Assembly (NCBI RefSeq): GCF_021310995.1
Contig: NZ_CP054150.1
Coordinates: forward strand, 1,240,001 to 1,304,000
DNA length: 64,000 bases
Reading direction: 5' to 3'
Source of the DNA: Agrobacterium vaccinii
GTDB taxonomy: Bacteria; Pseudomonadota; Alphaproteobacteria; Rhizobiales; Rhizobiaceae
Shown here: positions 47,172 to 55,325 of the stretch, in pieces
Numbering within the stretch: position 1 is the first letter of the stretch
How the letters are laid out: each line of letters begins with the position of its first letter
Program-made: the position numbers and the translations under genes
Notes under the pieces: generated by a model
Databases searched by the model: none
Told to the model about the DNA's origin: nothing
Seen by the model: the letters and a program-made list of their open reading frames with translations, nothing else

Positions 47172-49076
47172 ATGATTGATGGCGCGGACGCGGCGAGGAC
47201 TAAATTGAAGATCACATCGGGAAAAACATCAACGGCGCTGATCCTGGCTCTCGGTCTTTCTGTTTCGGCAGGCATGCCGGGCACGGCGGGAGCCGTTACG
47301 CTTATGGACCTTTTGCGCGGCGGACCGGGCAAGGTCGAGCGTGAGCGTCAGGACCGCGGTCTGCCCGGTGTGGCGCAGCAGCGCACCATGCCAGCCACCC
47401 GCGATGTCGATCCAGAGCCGCTGCCGCGCGTCTCCGGTCCTCGCTATTATACCTACAAGGCCGATGGCACCCGTGCTGTCGATACGTCCAAGTTCGCCGC
47501 AGGACTGGCAGGCGTGAAGCTCTCTGCAACGCCTGAAATCGCCAAGGCGCTGGAAGGCTATTACAATGAAGGCGGCAAGCCTTTGTGGGTGGAAAATGGT
47601 GATCTGAGCCCTCGCGCCAGCGCTGTTCTCGCTTTCTTCGAAACCGTTGGAGACAGCGGCCTGAACCCAGCCGATTACAGCATCTCTGCGCCATCGCAGG
47701 ACGTGACGGCCAGCATCACGAGCGAGCCGCAGGCGCCGGTGCAAAATGTCGCCCTGGCCGAAGAGCAGACGGTTTCGCCTGCCATGATGCAGTTCGAACT
47801 GGCGCTTTCGGCCAAGGTTCTCGCTTACGTGCAGGACACGACGCGTGGTCGCGTCGATCCCAACAAGCTTTCAGGTTATCACGACTTCAAGCGCAAGACG
47901 GTCAATCTTGCACCGGTGCTGAAGCTTGTTGGCCTCAGCCCTGACGTTGCCGCCTATCTGCGCAGCCGCGAACCTTCCAACCCTGAATATCAGGGCCTGA
48001 AGGCCGAGCTTGCAAAGCTACGCGACACGGACAAGGACGGCTCCCACAAGATCGTCGTGCCCGCAGACCTTGTTCTGAAGCCCGGTGAAAACAACCCTGA
48101 CATGGCAACCGTCGTCAAGGCTATCGAGCATCGCTCGTCCGCCTCGTTGAAGACCGGCCATGCGACGACGCTGGCGGGCTATCAGCAGACACCCGAATAC
48201 ACGCCCGACCTCGTTGACCTCGTCAAGGCATTCCAGAGCGAGAACGGCCTCAAGGCTGATGGCGTGATCGGTCGTGCAACCGTGCGCGCCATGACCGGTG
48301 ATAGCAACGAAGCCAAGATTGCCAAGCTGGAAGTTGCGATGGAGCAGGTTCGCTGGCTGCCAGCTGATCTGGGCGATCGCTTCGTCTTCATCAACCAGCC
48401 AGCTTTCATGGCCCTTTACCACAATGAAGGCGTCGAAGATTTCGGCATGAAGGTGGTTATCGGTTCCAAGACGAACCAGACCTATTTCTTCCAGGATGAA
48501 ATCCAGACCGTGGAATTCAACCCTTACTGGGGCGTACCGCAGTCGATCATCATCAACGAGATGCTGCCGAAGCTGCGCAACGATCCGTCCTATCTGGATC
48601 GCCTGGGCTACGAAGTGTCCGTCAACGGACGCGCCGTGTCGTCTTCCAGCGTCAACTGGTATGGCTCCACCAACGCCGTGTCCGTGCGCCAGCCGCCAAG
48701 CAGCGACAATGCGCTGGGCGATCTGAAAATCCTGTTCCCGAACGCGCATGCCATCTACATGCACGATACGCCATCCAAGAGCTTCTTCAGCCGCGATATG
48801 CGCGCGCTGAGCCATGGCTGTATCCGTCTTGTTGACCCACGCCGCATGGCAGCAGCAGTGCTCGGTACGACGCTCGATAACGTCAACAAGCAGATTGCCG
48901 CTGGCCAGAACCGTGCCGTGACTGTGCCGACGAAAATCCCTGTCTACGTGGCCTACTTCACGGCATGGCCTGACAAGGACGGAAAGGTGCAGTATTTCGA
49001 CGACGTCTATGACCGCGACAGCTACGTCATGAAGGCCTTCGATACGACGACGAAGGCGCGGGCTTCTTCGATCTAA
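47172..49076 (+). CDS. YcbB/LdtD-type L,D-transpeptidase
   Basis: A periplasmic enzyme that makes 3-3 cross-links in peptidoglycan, which are dominant in Rhizobiaceae that grow at the pole. I start at ATG 47172, which gives a normal signal peptide (ALILALGLSVSAGMPGTAGA). The 634-residue protein has the LdtD scaffold domain (about 130-330), a peptidoglycan-binding repeat near 345-385 (VKAFQSENGLKADGVIGRAT), and a YkuD catalytic domain with the active cysteine in SHGCIRL near 550. The organism probably has several paralogues. A modular palindrome follows the gene. Confidence 0.92.
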   Translation: MIDGADAARTKLKITSGKTSTALILALGLSVSAGMPGTAGAVTLMDLLRGGPGKVERERQDRGLPGVAQQRTMPATRDVDPEPLPRVSGPRYYTYKADGTRAVDTSKFAAGLAGVKLSATPEIAKALEGYYNEGGKPLWVENGDLSPRASAVLAFFETVGDSGLNPADYSISAPSQDVTASITSEPQAPVQNVALAEEQTVSPAMMQFELALSAKVLAYVQDTTRGRVDPNKLSGYHDFKRKTVNLAPVLKLVGLSPDVAAYLRSREPSNPEYQGLKAELAKLRDTDKDGSHKIVVPADLVLKPGENNPDMATVVKAIEHRSSASLKTGHATTLAGYQQTPEYTPDLVDLVKAFQSENGLKADGVIGRATVRAMTGDSNEAKIAKLEVAMEQVRWLPADLGDRFVFINQPAFMALYHNEGVEDFGMKVVIGSKTNQTYFFQDEIQTVEFNPYWGVPQSIIINEMLPKLRNDPSYLDRLGYEVSVNGRAVSSSSVNWYGSTNAVSVRQPPSSDNALGDLKILFPNAHAIYMHDTPSKSFFSRDMRALSHGCIRLVDPRRMAAAVLGTTLDNVNKQIAAGQNRAVTVPTKIPVYVAYFTAWPDKDGKVQYFDDVYDRDSYVMKAFDTTTKARASSI

Positions 49077-49131
49077 CGGCGTTTGGTTTGTTCGTCGCGA
49101 ATGCTCGCGACAGGGCCGCACACCTCTCTTC

Positions 49132-49213
49132 CGTCATCCTCGGGCTTGTCCCGAGGATCTGACCACATAGGATTTTGGGGTGAGTTGAATCCTCGGGAAA
49201 AGCCCGAGGATAA
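49132..49213. repeat. Modular palindromic element, copy 3
   Basis: Left arm 49132-49154 reads CGTCATCCTCGGGCTTGTCC and continues as in copy 1; GATCTGACCAC follows. The right arm 49187-49213 is a close inverted copy with small changes (GGGAAAAGCCC in place of GGGACAAGCCC). It lies between the transpeptidase and glsA. Confidence 0.75.
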
Positions 49214-49270
49214 AGTTGAGGTTAAGTGCGCCATCGTCGTCATGGCGCTTTTTCTTTAAGTGGGCAGGGC

Positions 49271-50200
49271 ATGCAGGACATTCAGGCGGTCATCGATTCC
49301 ATCTGCGAAAAAATGCAGCCGCGTCTGGGTGAGGGCAAGGTTGCCGACTATATTCCGCAGCTTGCCAAGGTCGATCCAAAACAATTCGGCATTGCCGTCA
49401 CCACAGTAGAAGGCGAAACCTTCGTAGCTGGCGATGCGCGGACGCCGTTTTCCATCCAGAGTATTTCCAAGGTCTTCATGCTCACGCTGGCGCTGGGCAA
49501 GACCGGCGAGAGCGTCTGGAGGCGAGTGGGCCGTGAACCCTCCGGTTCGGCCTTCAATTCCATCGTGCAGTTGGAGCGCGAAGCGGGCATTCCGCGCAAT
49601 CCCTTCGTCAACGCAGGTGCCATCGTTATTACAGACATGGTTCTGGCTGGTCACCAGCCGCGAGAGGCGATCGGTGAACTGCTGCGTTTCATCCGCTATC
49701 TCGCCGATGACGATACGATTTCCATCGACAATTCCGTGGCGAAGTCCGAGCAAACGAGTGGCTACAGAAATTTCGCGCTGGCCAATTTCATGAGCAGCTT
49801 CGGCAATCTGCACCACCCCGTCGACCATACGCTGGGCGTCTATTTTCACCAGTGCGCCATTTCCATGAACTGCGTGCAGCTGGCGCGGGCAGGGCTGTTT
49901 CTGGCAAACCGTGGCCGTAACCCGATTACCGGCCATTCGGTGGTTTCGGAAAAACGCGCGCGCCGTATCAACGCGCTGATGTTGACCTGCGGACACTATG
50001 ACGGCTCTGGCGATTTCGCCTATCACGTCGGTCTGCCAGGCAAGAGCGGCGTGGGCGGTGGCATTCTGGTGGTGGCGCCGGGCAAGGCGTCGATTGCCGT
50101 GTGGTCTCCGGGTCTCAACGAAGTCGGCAACTCTGCGCTTGGCTCCGATGCGCTGGAAATGCTGGCCAATGAAATGGGCTGGTCCGTATTCGGGGCTTGA
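49271..50200 (+). CDS. glsA: Glutaminase
   Basis: Hydrolyses glutamine to glutamate and ammonia. The 309 residues match the beta-lactamase-like glutaminase family, with the catalytic SxxK as S64-I-S-K67 ([10 protein letters not shown]). Other landmarks are [25 protein letters not shown], and [18 protein letters not shown] 49271 has GGGCAGGG directly before it. It is followed by ttcA after 67 bases; the two may share an mRNA, but no functional tie is known. Confidence 0.95.
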   Translation: MQDIQAVIDSICEKMQPRLGEGKVADYIPQLAKVDPKQFGIAVTTVEGETFVAGDARTPFSIQSISKVFMLTLALGKTGESVWRRVGREPSGSAFNSIVQLEREAGIPRNPFVNAGAIVITDMVLAGHQPREAIGELLRFIRYLADDDTISIDNSVAKSEQTSGYRNFALANFMSSFGNLHHPVDHTLGVYFHQCAISMNCVQLARAGLFLANRGRNPITGHSVVSEKRARRINALMLTCGHYDGSGDFAYHVGLPGKSGVGGGILVVAPGKASIAVWSPGLNEVGNSALGSDALEMLANEMGWSVFGA

Positions 50201-50267
50201 TCTTCAAGGCATATGCGGGCATTCCCTGATACCGGACGCTGTGGCGTCGGGAACAAACGAGATTGCC

Positions 50268-51146
50268 ATGACCATTTCCGCAGATATCGATGACATGCCC
50301 GAAGGCGTGGAGCCCGAAGGGCAGGGTGGCGCGCACCCCCTGTTTGCCAATGCACCCGGTTCGGTCTCGTTCAACAAGCTGCGCAAGCGGCTGTTGCGCA
50401 ATGTGCGTCAGGCCTTCGATGATTTCGGCATGCTGAACGGACAGAAGCGCTGGCTTGTCGGTCTGTCCGGCGGCAAGGACAGCTACGGCCTGCTGGCACT
50501 GCTGATGGACCTCAAGTGGCGCGGCCTGCTGCCGGTTGACCTGATCGCCTGTAATCTCGATCAGGGCCAGCCGAACTTTCCCAAGCACATTCTGCCGGAA
50601 TATCTGACCCGGATCGGCATGCCGCACCGCATCGAATATCGCGACACCTATTCGATCGTGAAGGAAAAGGTCCCCGCTGGCGGTACCTATTGCTCGCTCT
50701 GTTCGCGATTGCGCCGTGGCAATCTCTACCGCATCGCCCGTGAAGAAGGCTGCGATGCGCTGGTGCTCGGTCACCACCGCGAGGACATTCTCGAAACCTT
50801 CTTCATGAACCTCTTCCACGGCGGACGCCTGGCCGCGATGCCAGCCAAGCTGATGAATGACGAAGGCGACCTGATGGTGCTGCGCCCCTTGGCCTATTGC
50901 GCCGAGGAGGACATGTCGAAGTTCGCGACCGCGATGGATTTCCCGATCATTCCCTGCGATCTCTGCGGTTCGCAGGACGGCCTTCAGCGCAACGCCATGA
51001 AAGACATGCTGGCCGACATGGAGCGGAAAATGCCGGGCCGCAAGGATGTGATGTTGCGCGCCATGGCGCACGTCAACCCGTCCCATCTGCTCGATACCAA
51101 GCTCTTCGATTTCGCAGGCCTGACTGTCACCGATCCGTCATGCTAG
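50268..51146 (+). CDS. ttcA: tRNA 2-thiocytidine biosynthesis protein TtcA
   Basis: Thiolates cytidine 32 of some tRNAs, using ATP and a [4Fe-4S] cluster. The 292-residue protein has the PP-loop SGGKDS at 67-72, the CxxC pair in [11 protein letters not shown] (near 142-145), [20 protein letters not shown] and a further CDLCGS near 230. All are TtcA landmarks. The start ATG 50268 lacks a strong ribosome-binding site; other in-frame starts seem worse. Confidence 0.94.
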   Translation: MTISADIDDMPEGVEPEGQGGAHPLFANAPGSVSFNKLRKRLLRNVRQAFDDFGMLNGQKRWLVGLSGGKDSYGLLALLMDLKWRGLLPVDLIACNLDQGQPNFPKHILPEYLTRIGMPHRIEYRDTYSIVKEKVPAGGTYCSLCSRLRRGNLYRIAREEGCDALVLGHHREDILETFFMNLFHGGRLAAMPAKLMNDEGDLMVLRPLAYCAEEDMSKFATAMDFPIIPCDLCGSQDGLQRNAMKDMLADMERKMPGRKDVMLRAMAHVNPSHLLDTKLFDFAGLTVTDPSC

Positions 51147-51194
51147 GAGCTTAGAGCGTGGAGGCTTTCTCTCCCATCTTTTAGAAGAACCTTC

Positions 51195-52022
51195 ATGACA
51201 CTTTCAGATACCGATCTAGATTTCCTGATTTCGACCGTTGCAGATGCTGGCGTCAACGAGATCATGCCCCGCTTTCGCAATCTCAGCGCCTCCGACATTT
51301 CCCAGAAGACCTCGGTTGTCGATCTCGTGACCGAGGCCGATATTCTTGCGGAAAAGCGCATCACCGCCGCTTTGCTCTCACGTTTCGCCAAAGCCCACAT
51401 CGTTGGTGAAGAGGCCTATGACGCTGACCACTCGGTCATTCCGGCGCTGACCAGTGCGGACCTCGCCTTCGTGATCGATCCCATCGACGGCACATTCAAC
51501 TACGCCTCGGGCTTTCCCGCCTTCGGAACGCTGCTTGCCGTGACTGTCAAAGGCGAGACGGTCGCGGGCATCATTCATGACCCCGTTATGGGTGACACGA
51601 TTGTCGCCGTCAAAGGGGCAGGGGCAACGCTGAAGCGCAAGAACGGCAGCGAGGCCAAGTTGCGGGTCGCGCAGAGTGTTTCGCTGTCCGAAATGGTCGG
51701 CATCTTCTCCTGGGGCCACAGCTTCGAAGAGCGCCGCCCTGTTATCGCGGCCAACATGACGAAGGCCAAGATGGCGCTTTCGCTGAACTGTTCGGCGCAT
51801 GAATACTGGCTTGTCACCACCGGTAAGCTGCATTTCATTGGCCATGAAAAGCTGATGCCGTGGGACCATCTGGCGGGCGTGCTGGCCCATCAGGAAGCGG
51901 GCGGCTACACCGCAAAATTCGATGGCACACCCTACCGCCCCGGTGACCTGACGGGCGGTATTTTATCTGCACCGGATAAGGAAAGCTGGAAAATGCTTCG
52001 CCGCGAAATCGTCGGCCTTTGA
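51195..52022 (+). CDS. Inositol-monophosphatase-family protein, first of tandem pair
   Basis: A magnesium-dependent phosphatase; possible substrates are inositol phosphate, histidinol phosphate or a nucleotide-type phosphate. The 275 residues have LVTEADILAEKRI, the GEEA loop, the signature DPIDGTFNYASGFP with metal ligands, and WDHLAGVLAHQEAGG near the end. All metal ligands look present. It lies 25 bases ahead of a paralogue of the same length, which suggests a local duplication. HisN is one candidate for either of the pair, but the sequence alone does not settle it. Confidence 0.9.
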   Translation: MTLSDTDLDFLISTVADAGVNEIMPRFRNLSASDISQKTSVVDLVTEADILAEKRITAALLSRFAKAHIVGEEAYDADHSVIPALTSADLAFVIDPIDGTFNYASGFPAFGTLLAVTVKGETVAGIIHDPVMGDTIVAVKGAGATLKRKNGSEAKLRVAQSVSLSEMVGIFSWGHSFEERRPVIAANMTKAKMALSLNCSAHEYWLVTTGKLHFIGHEKLMPWDHLAGVLAHQEAGGYTAKFDGTPYRPGDLTGGILSAPDKESWKMLRREIVGL

Positions 52023-52046
52023 TTAGACACGCAAAAAGGAATTGAT

Positions 52047-52871
52047 ATGACCGTTGAACTCGATATCGCATCTCTCGCCAACGCGCTGCAGGAAGCCGCC
52101 GCTCTGGAAATCATGCCAAGGTTTCGCAATCTGGGCGAAGACGATGTGCGGGTGAAGACGGAAGCCATCGACCTCGTGACGGAAGCGGATGAGGCGGCAG
52201 AGCGCCTGATCCGTGCCCGCGTCGCCGAATTCATGCCGGATGCGCTGTTCATCGGCGAGGAAGCGGTTGCCAGTGATCCCGAACTGCTGACCAAGCTTGG
52301 CGATGCCGATCTGGCCGTGGTGGTGGACCCCATCGACGGCACCTTCAACTTCGCAGCCGGACTGCCGCTGTTTGGCGTGATGCTTAGCGTCATCTCGAAG
52401 GGAGAGACGGTTGCGGGCATCATCTACGATCCGCTCGGCAATGACTGGACCATCGCCGAAAAAGGTTCCGGCGCATGGATGTGCAGCGCTGACGGCTCAC
52501 AGTCGCAGATGAATGTCGTTCCGGCCCCTGAGCTTTCGCAGATGATCGGCATCGCCAACACAGGCTATTTCGATGGCGAGGTTCGCCGCACACTGTTGGG
52601 CAATCTGGCCGATGTGCGCCTGTTCACCAGCTACCGCTGCGCCGCGCACGAATACCGCATCTTCGCGGGTGGTCACATGCACTTCCTGATGTACAACAAG
52701 CTGATGCCATGGGACCACTTGGCAGGCACGCTGATCTCGCAGGAAGCCGGCGCTTACGCGGCGCACTTCGATGGTTCGCCCTATCTGCCGAGCCATGTCA
52801 GCGGTGGCCTGCTGCTTGCGCCCGACAAGGAAACGTGGACCCTGCTGCGCGAAAAGATCTTCACGGTCTGA
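52047..52871 (+). CDS. Inositol-monophosphatase-family protein, second of tandem pair
   Basis: A 274-residue paralogue of the gene just before it. It keeps LVTEADEAAERLI, GEEAV, DPIDGTFNFAAGLP and WDHLAGTLISQEAGA, so it should be active. The start (ATG 52047) has AAGGA about 6 bases upstream. Differences are greatest in the middle (residues 135-190), the part that usually sets substrate choice, so the two copies may have different substrates. A terminator shared with the converging MFS gene follows. Confidence 0.9.
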   Translation: MTVELDIASLANALQEAAALEIMPRFRNLGEDDVRVKTEAIDLVTEADEAAERLIRARVAEFMPDALFIGEEAVASDPELLTKLGDADLAVVVDPIDGTFNFAAGLPLFGVMLSVISKGETVAGIIYDPLGNDWTIAEKGSGAWMCSADGSQSQMNVVPAPELSQMIGIANTGYFDGEVRRTLLGNLADVRLFTSYRCAAHEYRIFAGGHMHFLMYNKLMPWDHLAGTLISQEAGAYAAHFDGSPYLPSHVSGGLLLAPDKETWTLLREKIFTV

Positions 52872-52888
52872 ACTCTTACCTCATCAAA

Positions 52889-52925
52889 TGCAAAAGGCGT
52901 GGATGTTACCATCCGCGCCTTTTGT
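52889..52925. terminator. Bidirectional terminator
   Basis: AAAAGGCG and TGGATG pair with CATCC and CGCCTTTT around TTAC. It sits between converging genes and has T-runs on both strands. Confidence 0.85.
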
Positions 52926-52943
52926 GTTTTCGATAGTTGGAGA

Positions 52944-54194
52944 TCAGTGAGTGGGCTTGTTCTGCGGCTGAAACAGCACGCCCTTTTCACCGATCAGTAC
53001 GAAGACGAGGCCGAGAACCGAGACCACGAAGAAGCCTGCCACCATGGGCAGGGCCGTTCCGTTGAAAGCCTGGCCGATGGCCGCGCCGATCAGCGAGCCG
53101 CCAATCGTGCTCATGAAGCCAATGACCGATGACGCCGTGCCCGCCACGTGGCCGAGCGGCTCCATGGCCAGCGAGTTGAAGTTCGAACCGATCAGGCCGA
53201 ACTGGAACATCGCCAGCGCAAACATCAGAATGAACAGGAAGAACGGCATCGGTTGCGGGCCGACGATTTGCAGCACAAGCCAGACGAGGGTGATGCAGAT
53301 AAATCCGATCAGCGAGCCATGCGACAGCTTTCTCATGCCGAAGCGCCCAACGAGACGGGAGTTGAGGAACGACGACAGCGCCATGAACAGCGCCACGCCC
53401 GCAAAGGCCGCCGCAAACCAGGGGCCCAGCCCGTAAATGCCCTTATAGACCTGCTCTGCCGAATTGATGAAACCGAACAGCGCGCCGAAGATGATCGTGC
53501 TCGCAATCGTGTAGCAAAGCGCGACCCGGTTGGTCAGAACGATCTTGAAGCCCGCCAGAACGGACGAAACGGTGAGGGGCCGCACGTCTTCGGCATGCAG
53601 CGTTTCCGGCAGACGCAGATACATCCAGACAGTGACGATAGCAGCAATACCGGCCATGAAGCCGAAAATCAGGTGCCAGTCGCCGAAGAACAGCACGATC
53701 TGTCCCGTGCCGGGCGCGATGACGGGAACGACCATGAACACCATCATGATCAGTGACATGACTTCCGCCATCTGCCTGCCGCCGTAGATATCGCGGACGA
53801 TAGAGATGGTGATGACGCGCGTGGCCGCAGAGCCGATACCCTGAATGAAGCGCAAAACGAGAAGTCCCGCAAAGGACGGCACGAAGATAACGGCAATGGA
53901 CGAGATGATGTAGATGCCCAGGCCGAACAGCATGGGTTTGCGACGTCCGAAGCGGTCTGCAATCGGGCCATAGAAGAGTTGCGAAATGCCAAAGCCGATC
54001 AGATAGGCGGAGATGACATATTGGCGATGGTTTTCATTGTCGACACCCAGCGATGCGCCGATTTCCTGCAAGCCCGGCAACATGATGTCGATAGCCAGCG
54101 CATTCAGCGCCATCAGCGCCGCTGCCAGCGCGATGAATTCCGTCCGCCCCATGGCGACGGCGCGCGTCGATTCCGATTGTGAAGGATGTGTCAC
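52944..54194 (-). CDS. MFS transporter (Bcr/CflA-like)
   Basis: A 416-residue inner-membrane transporter with about 12 hydrophobic segments. The loop 2-3 signature is GPIADRFGRRKPMLFG, and ALNALAIDIMLPGLQEIGAS in helix 1 places it with the drug:proton antiporters. The start is uncertain; GTG 54194 is chosen to keep the conserved MGRTEF region with a short lead, but the site in front is weak. It lies downstream of grxD on the same strand, separated by two hairpins. The substrate is unknown. Confidence 0.87.
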   Translation of the reverse strand: MTHPSQSESTRAVAMGRTEFIALAAALMALNALAIDIMLPGLQEIGASLGVDNENHRQYVISAYLIGFGISQLFYGPIADRFGRRKPMLFGLGIYIISSIAVIFVPSFAGLLVLRFIQGIGSAATRVITISIVRDIYGGRQMAEVMSLIMMVFMVVPVIAPGTGQIVLFFGDWHLIFGFMAGIAAIVTVWMYLRLPETLHAEDVRPLTVSSVLAGFKIVLTNRVALCYTIASTIIFGALFGFINSAEQVYKGIYGLGPWFAAAFAGVALFMALSSFLNSRLVGRFGMRKLSHGSLIGFICITLVWLVLQIVGPQPMPFFLFILMFALAMFQFGLIGSNFNSLAMEPLGHVAGTASSVIGFMSTIGGSLIGAAIGQAFNGTALPMVAGFFVVSVLGLVFVLIGEKGVLFQPQNKPTH

Positions 54195-54219
54195 AGAATT
54201 TGTCCCAAAAGAACGGCAA

Positions 54220-54283
54220 AGGCGTTGCTTGGGGCAACGCCTAGACAAGTTTTTAAAAGTAGGGGGGCCGGGGCATCCCGGCC
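54220..54283 (-). terminator. Two tandem hairpins after grxD
   Basis: Reading the minus strand, GGCCGGG pairs with CCCGGCC (within 54266-54283) and is followed by T-rich sequence. A second stem, GGCGTTGC with GCAACGCC (54221-54241), follows. Both lie between grxD and the MFS gene and should separate their expression. Confidence 0.6.
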
Positions 54284-54287
54284 GGAA

Positions 54288-54620
54288 TCACGCCGCGCGG
54301 ACGCTGATACCCTGTTCCTGAAGTTGTTCCTGAAGCTCGCCCGACTGGAACATCTCTCTCACGATGTCACAGCCGCCAAGAAACTCGCCCTTGATGTAGA
54401 GCTGAGGAATGGTCGGCCAGTTGGAGTAATCCTTGATACCCTGGCGCAGATCGGCATCCGCAAGAACGTTGATGCCCTTATATTCCACACCCAGGTAGTC
54501 GAGAATCTGTACGACCTGCCCGGAAAAACCACACTGCGGAAACTGCGGTGTGCCCTTGAGGAAGAGAACGATATCGTTACCCTTCACTTCGCCGTCGATC
54601 ATGTCGTGAATGCCGCTCAT
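54288..54620 (-). CDS. grxD: Monothiol glutaredoxin
   Basis: A CGFS-type glutaredoxin that carries [2Fe-2S] clusters and works with BolA proteins in iron control. The 110 residues have the active-site CGFS at C30, then [19 protein letters not shown] with the glutathione-binding TIP and GGCD motifs. ATG 54620 is preferred, as AAAGGA lies about 8 bases before it; an ATG two codons earlier would be too close to that site. In many rhizobia a bolA gene is adjacent; here the upstream gene is a BrnA-like antitoxin instead. Confidence 0.94.
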   Translation of the reverse strand: MSGIHDMIDGEVKGNDIVLFLKGTPQFPQCGFSGQVVQILDYLGVEYKGINVLADADLRQGIKDYSNWPTIPQLYIKGEFLGGCDIVREMFQSGELQEQLQEQGISVRAA

Positions 54621-54778
54621 GGCCATTTCCTTTCACACGCGGTTCAAGGCCGCTGCTTCGTTTGTTCTTAGATAACATGGTGGCGGATGATTTCCAGCCA
54701 TGAACGGCAAAAAATCGAATGCGGTTGCGCATATCGGCTATGTGCCGACCGATATTCGGGATGGCCGCTTGAGTTGGG

Positions 54779-55033
54779 TCAGAGACCGGCGGCTTTCTTC
54801 AGCACTTCGTCAATGCGCGCCTGCCAGCCGGGGCCAGTTGCCTTGTAGTGTTCCACGACCTCCGGGCTCAGGCGAATGGAAAGAGCAATTTTCGTTGGCG
54901 TCTTTTGCGGGCCACGGGTTTTTGGGAAAAAGGCAGCAACATCGGCTGGCAAATGTGAGGCGGGTTTTGCACGCCCAAAATCTTCGTCTGTCCATTCCGG
55001 GTTGTCAGCGTCAATGACTGTTTTGTTTGACAT
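54779..55033 (-). CDS. BrnA-like antitoxin (DUF4415 family), orphan
   Basis: The 84-residue product has an N-terminal acidic part with DADNPEWTDEDFGRAKPA, then the ribbon-helix-helix-like KIALSIRLSPEVVEHYKATGP, followed by GWQARIDEVLKKAAG. This is the layout of BrnA antitoxins, which repress their own promoter and block the BrnT nuclease. BrnT normally lies just before brnA, but no BrnT-like frame is seen in the 290 bases upstream, which hold a palindromic element. So it is either an orphan regulator or what is left of a lost module. Confidence 0.8.
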   Translation of the reverse strand: MSNKTVIDADNPEWTDEDFGRAKPASHLPADVAAFFPKTRGPQKTPTKIALSIRLSPEVVEHYKATGPGWQARIDEVLKKAAGL

Positions 55034-55152
55034 AACGGTAGCACTACCAATGGTGGATTTAACTTGCAGACACTATCATTGCGGAAAACCTCGAGCAATG
55101 TGGCCTTGTGCCATCGGTGACGCAAAATTTGCGCCGCGACCTAAAAGTTCTC

Positions 55153-55267
55153 CTCATTCCTGTGCTTGTCACAGGAATCCAGTCGTCGCGCGTCTGCGCG
55201 GCGAAAAGACTCATCTCAGCCCAAGGACTTGGGCTGACTGGATTCCTGTGACAAGCACAGGAATGAG
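55153..55267. repeat. Modular palindromic element, copy 4
   Basis: The arms 55153-55184 and 55236-55267 are perfect inverted copies of 32 bases, each containing its own palindrome (TTCCTGTGCTTGTCACAGGAA). The core has CGCGTCTGCGCGG, AAAAGACTC and AGCCCAAGGACTTGGGCT. It lies between parE and the brnA-like gene, close to the parE stop. Confidence 0.85.
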
Positions 55268-55325
55268 GGCGAGACGAAGTCGCGGAGCAGAAGACTAACG
55301 CCGATCATAAGACGCGTCTTTGTCT

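Noticed and set aside
26694..55267. CRISPR or insertion-sequence ends from the repeated palindromes
   Set aside because: The copies are single, far apart and lack regular spacers, transposase genes or target-site duplications.
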